Below are positions 15,355 to 24,678 of a stretch of DNA of 64,000 nucleotides, piece by piece. Position 1 is the first letter of the stretch, and every line of letters begins with the position of its first letter. Under the pieces are notes generated by a model that was not told the DNA's origin, made no database searches, and saw only the letters and a list, made by a program, of their open reading frames with translations. The position numbers and the translations under genes are program-made. The DNA is from Lujinxingia vulgaris (lineage in GTDB: Bacteria > Myxococcota_A > Bradymonadia > Bradymonadales > Bradymonadaceae), in the NCBI RefSeq assembly GCF_007997005.1, contig NZ_VOSL01000054.1:292370-356369 (forward strand), given 5' to 3'.

Positions 15355-18000
15355 TTAGTTGATCGGCATATAGACGCTGGCACAGTGAGGGGCATTGCCG
15401 CGAATGCGTCCGCAGAAGTCGGAGCAGGCAATGCCGGGCTCGCGCACAATCTCGATATGCCCGTGGACGGCGTGGTAGCCGATGCAGCCCCTATCCCACG
15501 AGATGATGGCGCCACGAGGGGCATCGGTGGTGGCAATGTCGACCTTCTGCAGGCCAATCGAGCGCAGCACATCGGGGTTGGCGTCGGCGTTGCAGCGGAA
15601 GCCGAAGGCCGAGAGCTGGAAGGTATACGCCGAGCAGGGGCCGTGACCTTGGAGCTTATCAAAGTTGATGCCCGCACGACGAAGCGCACCCTTCACACCC
15701 GCCCAGCAGCGACCCAGGCTGTAGCCGTTGTTGCCCGGTGAGCAGCGCTGCGCTCCGCCGGTCTCCTGACACTTGGCCGCCTCGGTGGCCAGACGCTCGG
15801 CCATCGCCGAGTCGACGTTGGCGTCCGGGTAGTAAGGCAGCGCGCGGCGATCTTCGGGGATGGTGCCGTCGAAGTCGGTGATCGTGACACGCACCTCGCG
15901 GCGAGCAACTTCGTTGCCGTTGGCGTCGAGTCCGATGGCGAAGATCACGCGCTCGCCGAAGAACTCGTAGGTGTAGCCTTCCTCAAAGTTCGAGGAGCGG
16001 TCCGAGGAGGTGCCCAGGTGGAAATTGTCGTGCTCGGCCTCGTAGCGGACCTCCACGATGCGGGGGTCGCTGGCCACGACCTTAAAGGTCATGTCGGGGC
16101 GGTACCAGTGGCCGGCGCGCGGCACGATGAACTCCAGTCCGCCGCCGTTGGGGCCTTCGGCTTCATCGTCTTCATCGTACACGAAGTGCTCGGTGCCCAG
16201 CGTCCAACGCTGATTGCCCTGGGCCGCAGAGTCGAGAACCTTCCAGATGGAGCCGTCGTTGGAGAGGCTGATCTTGGCGGTGCCGTTTGGCGAGCAATCC
16301 GAGAGCGCCACCGGGTAGCCGGCCTGGGTCACGTAGAGCACATCGCCCTTCTTGACGGGCTCCTGCAGCTCCACGATGAGGTCAGCACCGGGGGGAACGC
16401 CGGCGGCGGTCTGTGCGCGGTTATCGCAGCTGGTGTTGTCGCTGGCACCGATCGCGGCGTTGGCGTTTTGCACCCCGGGGCTGCAGGCGACGCGAGCGGC
16501 GTTGACCACCGTGCCGTCGGCCTTCTCCACGTAGATGGCGTCGACCTCATAGCCGTCGAGCGGACTGTCGCTGTTGGTGGGCTCCAGATCCACGCCGCTG
16601 ACGCGCACGTAGCGGTAGGAGGCCACGTCCTGACCGTCGACCTGCTCTTCCTCGTCGCTGTCGCCACCTTCGCAGACGGCGTCGGCTTTGGCGTTTGCCA
16701 GAATCGAGTCGAAGCGGCTCATCACCTGCTGGCCCGGGCACAGCGTCGCGGCGCGCTCGCCATGGCCCTTCACCTGGGTGCGGTTAATGGGGATGTTGTA
16801 CTTGTCGCTCAGGTGACGGATCAGCCGCGAGAGGCTGCTCAGCTGGGCGTCCGAGGGCGGCGTGCTCAGGTGGAAACTTCCCAGAAGCGAGATGCCCAGG
16901 TTGCCGGTGTTCTGGTTACCGACGTGCGCGCCGACCTTATTCTCCGGAGTCCCCTGGTAGATGGTGCCGTCGTGGGAAATCAGGAAGTGGTAGCCCACGT
17001 CGTGGAAGCGGCGGTTGAAGTGCATCTGCTGAATCTTACGCACTTCGTTGGCGCCGTCGGCCACCCCGTTGGCGGTCACGGTGTGGTGCACCGTGATGCG
17101 GTTAGGCGTATGGGCCGGGGTGTTGTAGCGCGGTGCACGGGCGTTCCAGGCCGAGCGCGGCATGATCCGAACCGCCTGGCTCGAATCGGTGCAGCTCGGC
17201 GTGTTCGACCCGCCGTCGTTGCCCGAACCACCCGAGCTCAGGCCCGAGCAGACGTCGCCGCCGCCCGGGTTACCCCCGTCGTCGGCGCACTGGCTGTTGG
17301 GGGGCACCATCGGGCGGATGTCGTCGCCGTAGTAGAAACGCAGGATGCGCTTGTAGTCCCAGCCGTTGTTGGCCAGGCAGGCTGCGCCGTTCTGGCTCTT
17401 GGCGCCCCGGTTGGCCGGGTTGACGAGGCTTCCCAGGTGGGTGCCCTGCACGCCGGAGCCGGTGCGACCCTGGTTGTAGGTGACCCACTTCTCGGTACCG
17501 GTCGGATCGCGGTCACCGCGCGCCGGGCGGCAGCTGCTGGTCGAGGGAATCGCCCCGGCCACATAAAACGCCGCCGCCAGGCGACCGTTATGCGTCAGGA
17601 CCTGACCGCGGGTGGCGTTGACGGCGTCGCGGTGGCGCTGCTCAACCTGCGCGTGGCTGCAGTCGTAGACCTGGTCGCGGGTGGTCGGAACCAGCGGGCG
17701 ACGCTCCGCCTCCACGATAAACGCCGCGTACGTACGCGCGGCCACTGCCTGCGCTTTGAGCGCCTCCATCGGAGCGTTGCCGTTCTCACAGGCAATGACG
17801 CTGGGGAGGTAATCCTCCTCAACATCAACCGCTCCGTAACCCTCGACTTGAACCGAGCAGAAGGAGCTCAGCTCCTGAACCCGCACCTCCACGGTATCAT
17901 CGAGATCCAATCCGTCGTTGAAGCCGCAACCCGCGGCCACCATCGACGCGAGAAGCGCCAGCCCCATCGCCGGCCACATCTTCATCACCATCCTCGCCAT
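15355..18000 (-). CDS. Multidomain cell-wall lipoprotein: SpoIID-like + PGRP amidase + papain-like C-terminus
   Basis: 881 residues. The lipoprotein signal is MWPAMGLALLASMVAAGC. A SpoIID/LytB-like domain follows (EDYLPSVIACEN, MEALKAQAVAARTYA; about residues 30-230), then a Gly/Ser linker. Next is a PGRP/amidase_2 domain (about 285-430) with zinc-ligand candidates in VHHT and in GHGERAATLCPG, and GYHFLI. A beta-rich middle follows (YRYVRVSGVDL, resembling a discoidin-type fold). The C-terminal ~130 residues are Cys-rich, with GRCWAGVK and VHGHIEI consistent with a CHAP/NlpC-like Cys-His site. It would act on peptidoglycan from the outer or inner membrane face. The ATG at 18000 follows GAGGA. 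The last domain is the least certain. Confidence 0.82.
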   Translation of the reverse strand: MARMVMKMWPAMGLALLASMVAAGCGFNDGLDLDDTVEVRVQELSSFCSVQVEGYGAVDVEEDYLPSVIACENGNAPMEALKAQAVAARTYAAFIVEAERRPLVPTTRDQVYDCSHAQVEQRHRDAVNATRGQVLTHNGRLAAAFYVAGAIPSTSSCRPARGDRDPTGTEKWVTYNQGRTGSGVQGTHLGSLVNPANRGAKSQNGAACLANNGWDYKRILRFYYGDDIRPMVPPNSQCADDGGNPGGGDVCSGLSSGGSGNDGGSNTPSCTDSSQAVRIMPRSAWNARAPRYNTPAHTPNRITVHHTVTANGVADGANEVRKIQQMHFNRRFHDVGYHFLISHDGTIYQGTPENKVGAHVGNQNTGNLGISLLGSFHLSTPPSDAQLSSLSRLIRHLSDKYNIPINRTQVKGHGERAATLCPGQQVMSRFDSILANAKADAVCEGGDSDEEEQVDGQDVASYRYVRVSGVDLEPTNSDSPLDGYEVDAIYVEKADGTVVNAARVACSPGVQNANAAIGASDNTSCDNRAQTAAGVPPGADLIVELQEPVKKGDVLYVTQAGYPVALSDCSPNGTAKISLSNDGSIWKVLDSAAQGNQRWTLGTEHFVYDEDDEAEGPNGGGLEFIVPRAGHWYRPDMTFKVVASDPRIVEVRYEAEHDNFHLGTSSDRSSNFEEGYTYEFFGERVIFAIGLDANGNEVARREVRVTITDFDGTIPEDRRALPYYPDANVDSAMAERLATEAAKCQETGGAQRCSPGNNGYSLGRCWAGVKGALRRAGINFDKLQGHGPCSAYTFQLSAFGFRCNADANPDVLRSIGLQKVDIATTDAPRGAIISWDRGCIGYHAVHGHIEIVREPGIACSDFCGRIRGNAPHCASVYMPIN

Positions 18001-18467
18001 TGTGTCGTCCTCTGCTGAGTCGATTTCCGTTAGAGCGGCTCCGAAGTCACACCGATGAATCCGGACAGGCCGCGCCACTGGCACGGTGGGTTGAGTGTGC
18101 ACGAAGTATACCGACCCCGCAAAAGAGGATCGCATTTATTCCCGTCACAGCCGTAATTCGACGCTATATCGGAGGATCGCGGCACGGGTACGTTTATGTA
18201 GGACAACCCCTCACACCTCACCACAGACACTTACCCATCGGTCAGCTTCGCCCGTCCTCACCCGATCATGTGGACCTGAGCCCCCAACGTGCCCGATAAG
18301 GTGTGACAGAAGTGCACACCCCCTGCGCAATACCTGACCTCACGGTCAACGCAAAGGGGGCGGCGCACCCGTCGGCTCCCGCGCGTTGACACCCGCGCGC
18401 GCCATTTCTAGGTTGCCGCCTTCACGCGCGCACCGGTCACTCCGCCCCTTCGCGCCACGGAGCTGCT
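18001..18467. other. Divergent intergenic region
   Basis: 467 bp between the minus-strand cell-wall lipoprotein gene and the plus-strand SDR gene. I see the Shine-Dalgarno site of the former just before 18000 and a promoter for the latter at 18386-18414. I find no convincing gene in the rest; short frames here have poor codon use. Confidence 0.5.
18386..18414 (+). promoter_or_regulatory. Putative promoter of the SDR gene
   Basis: A perfect TTGACA at 18386-18391 and TAGGTT at 18409-18414 are separated by 17 bp, ~54 bp before the start codon. Confidence 0.45.
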
Positions 18468-19553
18468 ATGACGACCCTTGAGATCATTGACCGCCCCATC
18501 CTGATGACCGGTTTTCCGGGATTTCTGGCCACCCATCTGGTCGAGGAGTTAGCCCAACGCACCGAGGCGTCCCTGGATCTTCTGGTGCTGGCCTCGGAGA
18601 TGGCGCAGGCCACCCGTCGGCTGGAGACGCTCACCAGGCGCCACCCCTCGCTTGAAGGTCGCGCGCGGCTGGTGCGTGGCGACATCACCCGCGAGCACCT
18701 GGGGCTCTCGTCGTCGGACTACGATCGGCTACGGGGTAGCGTGGGCGTCGTCTGGCATCTGGCGGCCATCTACGATCTGGCCGTTCCCCGCGATGTGGCC
18801 TTTAAGGTCAACGTCGGCGGCACCCGTCAGGTGCTCGACTTCTGTGAGTCGTGCAAGGAGTTGGATCGCCTGAACTACGTCTCGACCTGTTACGTCTCCG
18901 GCGATCGCCGCGGCACCTTCCGCGAAGATGAGCTCGATCTGGGGCAGGGATTTAAGAACCACTACGAAGAGACGAAGTTCTGGGCGGAGGTCGAGGTGCA
19001 GCGCCGCTCCGCCGAGATCCCCACCGCGATCTTCCGCCCGGGCATCACCGTGGGCGACTCGCGCACCGGCGCCACCGAGAAGTTCGACGGCCCCTACTAC
19101 GTCTTCGGCCTCCTGGAGCGCCTGCCGGAGTGGATGCCCATCCCCAATGTGGGCCGCGGTGAGGCAAAGGTGAACATCGTGCCCATCGATGTGCTGGTAG
19201 CCGCGCTGGCCGCCCTGGGTCACGAAGCCGGCAATGAGGGGCAGGTCTTTCAACTCGCCGATCCCAACCCGATGCGCTCCCGCGACATCATTGAGCGCAC
19301 CCTGGAGCATATGGGGCGAAGCCCCGCCGTGGGCAGCGTGCCGGAGTCCCTGGTAGAGAAAGCGCTGGCCAACGCCCGGCTCGAATCGTGGACCGGTGTG
19401 CCCCAGGAGGCCCTGGCCTACTTCAACCACCCGGCCCACTACGACACCCGCCAGGCCAACGCGGCGCTGGCGCGCCACGGGATCGAGTTCCCCCACTTAA
19501 GTTTCTACCTCCCCACGCTGCTCGACGCCTTCGCGCGCCGCGACGAGGCGTAA
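18468..19553 (+). CDS. Extended SDR / fatty acyl-CoA reductase-like NAD(P)-dependent oxidoreductase
   Basis: 361 residues. The Rossmann glycine motif is TGFPGFLATHL at residues 14-24. Further landmarks are HLAAIYDL, NVGGTRQVLDFC, the YVSTCYVSG strand and the catalytic YEETK (Tyr-x3-Lys), then IFRPGITVGDS and VPIDVLVAAL. This matches the extended SDR group that includes the NAD-binding domain of carboxylic/fatty acyl reductases (male-sterility type). The substrate is unknown, but a thioester or long-chain lipid is likely for this subgroup. GGAG precedes the ATG at 18468. It is a single-gene unit converging on the Tad-like operon. Confidence 0.87.
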   Translation: MTTLEIIDRPILMTGFPGFLATHLVEELAQRTEASLDLLVLASEMAQATRRLETLTRRHPSLEGRARLVRGDITREHLGLSSSDYDRLRGSVGVVWHLAAIYDLAVPRDVAFKVNVGGTRQVLDFCESCKELDRLNYVSTCYVSGDRRGTFREDELDLGQGFKNHYEETKFWAEVEVQRRSAEIPTAIFRPGITVGDSRTGATEKFDGPYYVFGLLERLPEWMPIPNVGRGEAKVNIVPIDVLVAALAALGHEAGNEGQVFQLADPNPMRSRDIIERTLEHMGRSPAVGSVPESLVEKALANARLESWTGVPQEALAYFNHPAHYDTRQANAALARHGIEFPHLSFYLPTLLDAFARRDEA

Positions 19554-19617
19554 GCCCGCCGCCCCGCACGCCTCTCCCACCTCAGGCGGTAGGCCGCACG
19601 TTGGAGGGCGCCCCGCC

Positions 19618-20484
19618 TCAGTCCAGCTCCGGCACCGAGGGCGCGCCCGGACCGGGCAGCGGCTGCTCGCTGGCGATCCCCAGCAGCTCGCCATAGGGCT
19701 CATGTGCCCCCAGAGAGAGGCGGCTGATGGCGGTCGATGCGCCGTCGCCCTGCACCGGCGCCGGGGCCACGAGCGTGTTGAAGTACACCTTCATCGGCAG
19801 CTGCCAGCCCATGATCTCCATATCATCTTCGACCAGGGCGACGGCCGTGCCGTAGCGGTTGCCAGCGCCGAGCACCGCCCTCAAACCGAACCCGTGCCCC
19901 AGCGCTCCGGCCGGCCCCTGCCCTGCGCCCAGCTGGAAGTTCCCGCGGGAGGGCGCGTCGTTGAGCATGTCGTGGGCAAAATCACTCTCGCCAATAATGC
20001 CCGAAGCGCTCCCGGTGCGGTGGGAGCCGGCACCGGCGAAGTTAAAATGCGAGGCCGCGGGTGCGGTGCGTGCGTTGGACTCCCCAAAGGTTCCGGCGCT
20101 GGCAAGCCCGCCGTAGGTCTGCGTCTCCTGTATACGCACCCGCGGCGCCAGCAGAGTGTAGTCGTTGACCGGGGGCTGCTGGTTGACCTTGAGCAACGCG
20201 TGCGCCCCGGCCGGCGTCGGGTGCACATGCACCTGGAGCGGGTCGCCCGCGTTGACGATCTGATCGGCCTTGCTCACCGGGATCGCCTCATACCAGAGCT
20301 GGCGGTAGGCCGTGCCCCAGGCCTCGGTGGAGCTACGCCCCGCCGCGCCAAGCTGACCGATGGCAATAAACACCGTGATGAAGATCGGCAGCGTCATCAC
20401 AAACTCGGTCAGCGTTGTGCCGCGCTCATCGCGGCACAGCAGCGCCACCCGACGCTCCAGCATCGCCCGCATCCATCGATTCAT
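19618..20484 (-). CDS. TadE-like pilus-assembly protein
   Basis: 288 residues. After a short basic N-terminus comes the TadE signature RGTTLTEFVMTLPIFITVFIAIGQLG (read in two pieces: DERGTTLTEFV and the hydrophobic helix), with a Glu five residues into the helix as in pilin-like proteins. The rest is periplasmic and has no recognised domain. TadE/TadF are minor pseudopilins of the Tad/Flp system. The start ATG at 20484 overlaps the stop of the upstream gene as ATGA, so it is translationally coupled. It is the last gene of the cluster. Confidence 0.78.
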   Translation of the reverse strand: MNRWMRAMLERRVALLCRDERGTTLTEFVMTLPIFITVFIAIGQLGAAGRSSTEAWGTAYRQLWYEAIPVSKADQIVNAGDPLQVHVHPTPAGAHALLKVNQQPPVNDYTLLAPRVRIQETQTYGGLASAGTFGESNARTAPAASHFNFAGAGSHRTGSASGIIGESDFAHDMLNDAPSRGNFQLGAGQGPAGALGHGFGLRAVLGAGNRYGTAVALVEDDMEIMGWQLPMKVYFNTLVAPAPVQGDGASTAISRLSLGAHEPYGELLGIASEQPLPGPGAPSVPELD

Positions 20485-21833
20485 CGGCTTACCCCGTCAA
20501 TGGTGCTCTGGCCCATGCCACGGCTGACCTTCTCCATGTAGACCATGTCGTCAAAGAACTCGCTGCCGCCGCCGGCCCCCTGCATCCGGGCGCTGGCGCT
20601 CAAGTGAATGATGCTGGAGTGGTAGAGGGCGTTGAAGTCGAAGCCCACCTGCTCAAACTCCCTGGGGAGCGCCACCGGCCGCATCCGGGCCGTCCACGCC
20701 GCCTCCCACATCGTGGGGGCACCCTCGCCCTGGAACGAGATCTCGGAGCGGGCCATCCCCCAGTAACCTTCCGGGCGGTAGGAGCGCATCGAGTCGTCGT
20801 AGTGGTAGTCCTGCGCGGGCACCGTGAACTTCTTTCGGCGCTCGTCGTAGTAGCTGGCGTCGGCGTGGTAGGTCAGCGTGATGTTGGAGGTGTCGCGCAG
20901 CCAGTGGGCCTCATTGCCGTTGAAGTAGAGGCGCCAGGGGCGACCGAACTCACCGATGTCTTCCTCGGTGCGCTGAAGCCCGAAGCTGAAGAGGGCCGTC
21001 GCGCCGCGCTGGATCACCGCGGCGTTGGCAGCACCCAGCTCCGAGCGCTCGCGGTGGCGGTCGGTGTTCAGACGATGCTCCCACTGCCAGGTCTCCCGAT
21101 CGTACATCCCCTCGTCGACCATATTGGCCCAGAACTCCCCGGGGCGAGCCGGCAGGCGATCGACGGTGGAGAGGAAGTTGAAGGGGACCTGACGTCCTGA
21201 GGCGTTGATGATCTGCTGCGGAAGACCCTCAATGCCCGAGCGCGGCGTGCCCTGGGGCACCGGAAAGCTCGACGCCATCGTCGCGCCGTTGCGCTGCGCA
21301 CGGACCACCACCTCGGTCCAGCCCCACCAGGGTGCCATATCGCTGATGTAGCGCTGGTAGTTGTCCAGCGCCCGCATGTCGGCCTGGTAGTAATCGGCGT
21401 TATCGCCGTAGGTGCCGTAGTCGTTGTCGGCCTCTTTCCAGTAGAGCTCCAGGTTTCGCGCGAGCTCTTCGATGTCGCAGGAGGGCGACTGCGCCTGGCA
21501 CTCCGCGTAGCGCGCCATCACCCACATCCCGTAGGACGCGAACATGCTCTCGTAGATCGCGTGCACGCCCACGATGGAGCGTTTGGCGATGTTGGAGAAC
21601 GCCAGCATGTTCATCGCCCGCGCCTTCACCGAGGCCTGGCTGTAGGCGGCGGCGTCGGCGCTGGTCTGGGCCTCGATCTTGTCGCGGGTCACCTGACCGG
21701 CGTCCATGACCACCCAGGCCATCAACATCAGGATGAGCACCGCCGCAAGGCACAGGAGCAGCACCGCCCCGCCCTGCTCGGTATCCAGCGCGCGCAGGCG
21801 CCGGGCCGGCTCAGAGTTCCGGAGTTTCAGCAT
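20481..21833 (-). CDS. TadG-like membrane-anchored protein
   Basis: 450 residues. The N-terminus has EQGGAVLLLCLAAVLILMLMAWVVMDAGQV, a TadE/TadG-type helix preceded by a Gly-containing processing-like site, then DKIEAQTSADAAAYSQASVKARAMNMLAFSN, the pattern usual in TadG (Flp pilus assembly). The remaining ~380 residues are aromatic-rich and periplasmic, without a recognised domain. The ATG at 21833 lies within the end of the upstream TadE-like gene (22-base overlap), indicating coupling. Its exact role is unknown. Confidence 0.75.
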   Translation of the reverse strand: MLKLRNSEPARRLRALDTEQGGAVLLLCLAAVLILMLMAWVVMDAGQVTRDKIEAQTSADAAAYSQASVKARAMNMLAFSNIAKRSIVGVHAIYESMFASYGMWVMARYAECQAQSPSCDIEELARNLELYWKEADNDYGTYGDNADYYQADMRALDNYQRYISDMAPWWGWTEVVVRAQRNGATMASSFPVPQGTPRSGIEGLPQQIINASGRQVPFNFLSTVDRLPARPGEFWANMVDEGMYDRETWQWEHRLNTDRHRERSELGAANAAVIQRGATALFSFGLQRTEEDIGEFGRPWRLYFNGNEAHWLRDTSNITLTYHADASYYDERRKKFTVPAQDYHYDDSMRSYRPEGYWGMARSEISFQGEGAPTMWEAAWTARMRPVALPREFEQVGFDFNALYHSSIIHLSASARMQGAGGGSEFFDDMVYMEKVSRGMGQSTIDGVSR

Positions 21834-22818
21834 TCGGCTGCACCTGCGCGGGGAGAAGGAATTCGCGAGTGATCGTCGAGAAATTTCCCGAGCGCCCCCC
21901 GACGCTGGACTGCTCGCCAAAGATCGCGCCGACGAGCGGGAAGGCGACGTAGTGCTGGTAGGTCAGGCTGGCCCCCACGTCCTCACCCCGGGTTACGACC
22001 TCCACCTCGGTGGCCAGGTACGCGAAGGTGATCTTTCGGGAGGTGCGCTCGGGGAACGACGAGCCGTCCAGAGCGCGCCAGAAGGCCGCGTCCTCGTTGG
22101 TGGCCGCGTCAAAGCCGGCCTCCTGCACCATGCGTCCGGAGTCGTTGGGTGGGCTCTCCACCTGGCTGGCCATCATCATCCCGCGCATGCGCTCGAGCAC
22201 CGCCGAGCCCTCACCGCCGGACATCTGATGGTCGCCGGGCGCCACCGGGGCGAGCGCCGCCGCAGCCTGAGCGCGCGCATGGTCGATGACCATCGCGTCG
22301 GTGACCCCGCGGCGCGCGCTCTGATCATTGAGCGGCTGCGTCTCGGGATGCCACACCCACACCGCTCGCCCCGCCTGCACCGCCGCATAGTTCGCCAACA
22401 TCCCGGCGATGTTCACCACGGCGAGCTGCGCCAGCCCGAAGACCAGCAGCAAAAGTACGGGCATGACGATAAGCGTCTCGGTGGCCACCGCACCGCGGGC
22501 ACGCACCAGGCGTGGCGAGCGCTGGCGCGCACCAAAGCCCTGCAGGGCGCGGCCGGCGACGACGAGCGTGGCCCAGACCAGCGCTGAGAGCGCCAGATGG
22601 CCTGCGACCGGGCCCAGCCAGCGCGAGGCGGCCCAACCCTGAGCAAGCTCAACCTCCAGCAGCGCGCGCAGATGGCCCGGGCCTACCACCCACACCAGGC
22701 CCACAAGCGCCACCATCCCCGTGGCCGCGACGTGGCCCAGAGACGCCACTGACGCCTCGATCCAGCGCGGACGGCGGGCGCCTTGCGTGTTCAGGTTCTG
22801 GGGGTGTGGGCCACTCAT
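21811..22818 (-). CDS. TadE-like protein with extra N-terminal membrane helices
   Basis: 335 residues. Two or three hydrophobic helices come first (VASLGHVAATGMVALVGLVWVV and GHLALSALVWATLVVAG). A TadE motif follows at about 115-140 (GAVATETLIVMPVLLLLVFGLAQLAVVN) with the Glu typical of TadE, then a ~190-residue periplasmic part. Fusion of extra helices to a TadE unit is uncommon. The ATG at 22818 has GAGG nearby and sits 2 bases after the stop of the small upstream ORF. Confidence 0.72.
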   Translation of the reverse strand: MSGPHPQNLNTQGARRPRWIEASVASLGHVAATGMVALVGLVWVVGPGHLRALLEVELAQGWAASRWLGPVAGHLALSALVWATLVVAGRALQGFGARQRSPRLVRARGAVATETLIVMPVLLLLVFGLAQLAVVNIAGMLANYAAVQAGRAVWVWHPETQPLNDQSARRGVTDAMVIDHARAQAAAALAPVAPGDHQMSGGEGSAVLERMRGMMMASQVESPPNDSGRMVQEAGFDAATNEDAAFWRALDGSSFPERTSRKITFAYLATEVEVVTRGEDVGASLTYQHYVAFPLVGAIFGEQSSVGGRSGNFSTITREFLLPAQVQPNAETPEL

Positions 22819-22819
22819 C

Positions 22820-23140
22820 TCAATCCTCAGACATCGCGGGTCGGGTCGAGCTCTCAGGCAACGCGAACGCCTCCTCGGCGCTGACGGCCGGGTCTTTTGC
22901 AAAGACGGGGCCAACCCTCTCGGGGTACTCAAATGGGAGCAAAAACCACCCACCTTGCCCTACACTGTGCCACACTGACACACCTGACCGAACGTTTAAC
23001 CACAGCAGACCCCGCTCTTGTAACGCCTCGCAACGCCGAGCGAGGCCGCGCGCGGCGTAATACGCGTCCGCGACGCTCGCGACCTGGCACGGTGTCGGAC
23101 TCGGGGTGGAGGGGCGCGACGGCATCATGGCTCTTCTCAT
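22820..23140 (-). CDS. Possible small protein within the Tad-like operon
   Basis: 106 codons. The evidence is positional: the ATG at 23140 overlaps the stop of the upstream gene as ATGA, and the TGA at 22820 falls 2 bases before the next ATG, exactly the spacing used elsewhere in this operon. Against it, the middle third has unusual codons (TTA, GTA, AGA) and many Trp and Gly residues, and I see no domain or membrane helix. It could be a real small protein or a non-coding spacer holding an internal promoter. Confidence 0.4.
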   Translation of the reverse strand: MRRAMMPSRPSTPSPTPCQVASVADAYYAARGLARRCEALQERGLLWLNVRSGVSVWHSVGQGGWFLLPFEYPERVGPVFAKDPAVSAEEAFALPESSTRPAMSED

Positions 23141-24678
23141 TGAGGACGCGGCGCCTGAACGCGCTGAAGGCTCTTGAGCGCCGCGGCGGCGGCCTCCGGT
23201 GAGCCGCCTCCCAGCTCGCGCATCCCGGCGAGGTCCCGGGAGAGAGCGCGTTTGGAGCGCTGGCGCGCCGACTCCATCTCGTCGTACTGACGCTGCTCCT
23301 CGGCGCTCATAAAGGCCCAGTCCGGCCGCCCCAACCTCTGGCGTTCTGCCCCGTTGGGCGCTGCCGGCCGCGGCTCGTACAGATCTTCGATGGTGATCGG
23401 CCCCTGGCGACGCTCCTGCGACCTACGACGCGCGTCGCCCCGCACGATCGACCCGCCCAGCCCGTCGACCAGATAGGCCGTGCGCGCCTTATTGACCGCG
23501 AACATCGCGTTGTCGATTACCGACTGACGCACCGCCTCCCGCGCCGACTCGCACCAGGGCACCACATCGACCCGCTCCCCCTGGGCCGTGCTCGCTACCC
23601 CCTCACAGGTGCGCTCGATCATCGCCACTCCGGCATAGGAGTAGAGCGGGCTGTCGATCTCCAGGCCGCATTGGGTCTGCACACTTCGGGAGAGCGCCTC
23701 GGCGATGGCCTCGGGACGGCGGTGGCTGCCAATAAGCTCGCAGCCCAGGCGCGTCGTCCAGTGAAAGAGGTCGGCCGCCTCCCAGCTCAGCGTCTCACTA
23801 TAAGGCCCGGGCGACATCAACGTCGCTGCCGGCACATCGACCGCCTCGGACAACCTCTCAAAGAGATCCTCGGCGATCTCGGGCTCCATCGTTGCGTCCA
23901 CCGCCACCCGGTCGATGCCCTCGGCGCTGACCGCCTGCGCGCAGCACCCCGCCACGCCCGGATGGCTGCTTCCCAGCGCGCAGCTCAAGAGATGGGGGCG
24001 CGCCGGCGACCGGCTCACCGCGGCGATGGTGCCAAAGGCGTCGGCCGCCTCACAGCTGACTTCCTCGCTGATCACCTCCGGGCTCATCCACCCCTGGTAC
24101 CACTGCTCGTGGAGGTAGCGCCCCATGCTGAGCACGATCTGGGGGTGCTTCTCGGCCGCCTGCGCCAGGCAGCTGTCGGCGACCGCCGGGCGTAGCGCCA
24201 GAACAGGCTGCAGCCGGCTCTTCACCAGCTCACTCGATCCCTCCAGCATGGCCGTGCAGGCGCGGGTCGCCACCCGCTCGGAGCGATCGGAGCTCCCGCG
24301 CACCAGGGCGTCCACGCCCAGAAGATCCCCCGAAAACATCATCATCAACGCGCGGTACGGCCCGGCGTTCCACGCCAGAAACGGGAGCCCGAAGCTCATC
24401 ACCACCAGAGTCACCGGCAGCATCTTCTTGAGGCTGCGCACGCGCTGCTGCGCGGCCGCCACCACAAGCACCGGCAACGCCACCAGCAGCAGGTAGGCCA
24501 TCACCGGCACCGAGGGCGCCAGCCACTCCGTCACGGTGAACAGCGCCACGAGCATCGCCCCGGAGAGCGCCGCCGGCACGATCCACCGCCCGCTCTTCCA
24601 GGCGTCATCGGGTCTTGCGCCGGTGTCATACATCAGCGTGACGTTGACCCGCCTCGAACGATCTCTACCTTGGCTCAT
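23137..24678 (-). CDS. Unknown multi-helix membrane protein
   Basis: 513 residues. Two or three membrane helices lie near the N-terminus (IVPAALSGAMLVALFTV, VMAYLLLVALPVLVVAAA, MLPVTLVVMSFGLPFLAW). A ~300-residue Cys-containing, mostly helical domain follows (at least ten Cys in a non-cytoplasmic-looking region: CTAML, SCLAQA, SCEAAD, CALG, CCAQA, GCELIG, CGLEI, TCEG, WCESA), possibly HEAT-like repeats. The C-terminal ~100 residues are charged. I recognise no family. GAGG precedes the ATG at 24678; a TTG four codons earlier is less likely. It opens the Tad-like operon and is coupled by ATGA to the next frame. Confidence 0.7.
   Translation of the reverse strand: MSQGRDRSRRVNVTLMYDTGARPDDAWKSGRWIVPAALSGAMLVALFTVTEWLAPSVPVMAYLLLVALPVLVVAAAQQRVRSLKKMLPVTLVVMSFGLPFLAWNAGPYRALMMMFSGDLLGVDALVRGSSDRSERVATRACTAMLEGSSELVKSRLQPVLALRPAVADSCLAQAAEKHPQIVLSMGRYLHEQWYQGWMSPEVISEEVSCEAADAFGTIAAVSRSPARPHLLSCALGSSHPGVAGCCAQAVSAEGIDRVAVDATMEPEIAEDLFERLSEAVDVPAATLMSPGPYSETLSWEAADLFHWTTRLGCELIGSHRRPEAIAEALSRSVQTQCGLEIDSPLYSYAGVAMIERTCEGVASTAQGERVDVVPWCESAREAVRQSVIDNAMFAVNKARTAYLVDGLGGSIVRGDARRRSQERRQGPITIEDLYEPRPAAPNGAERQRLGRPDWAFMSAEEQRQYDEMESARQRSKRALSRDLAGMRELGGGSPEAAAAALKSLQRVQAPRPQ

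Noticed and set aside
18078..18095. TGGCACG followed by GTTGA resembling a -24/-12 element
   Set aside because: The -12 element is shifted by one base and lacks the GC.
22950..22978. TGGCAC...GC sequence on the minus strand resembling a sigma-54 promoter inside the Tad-like operon
   Set aside because: The GG-to-GC spacing is one base too long and the -12 TTGC element is absent; sigma-54 spacing is strict.
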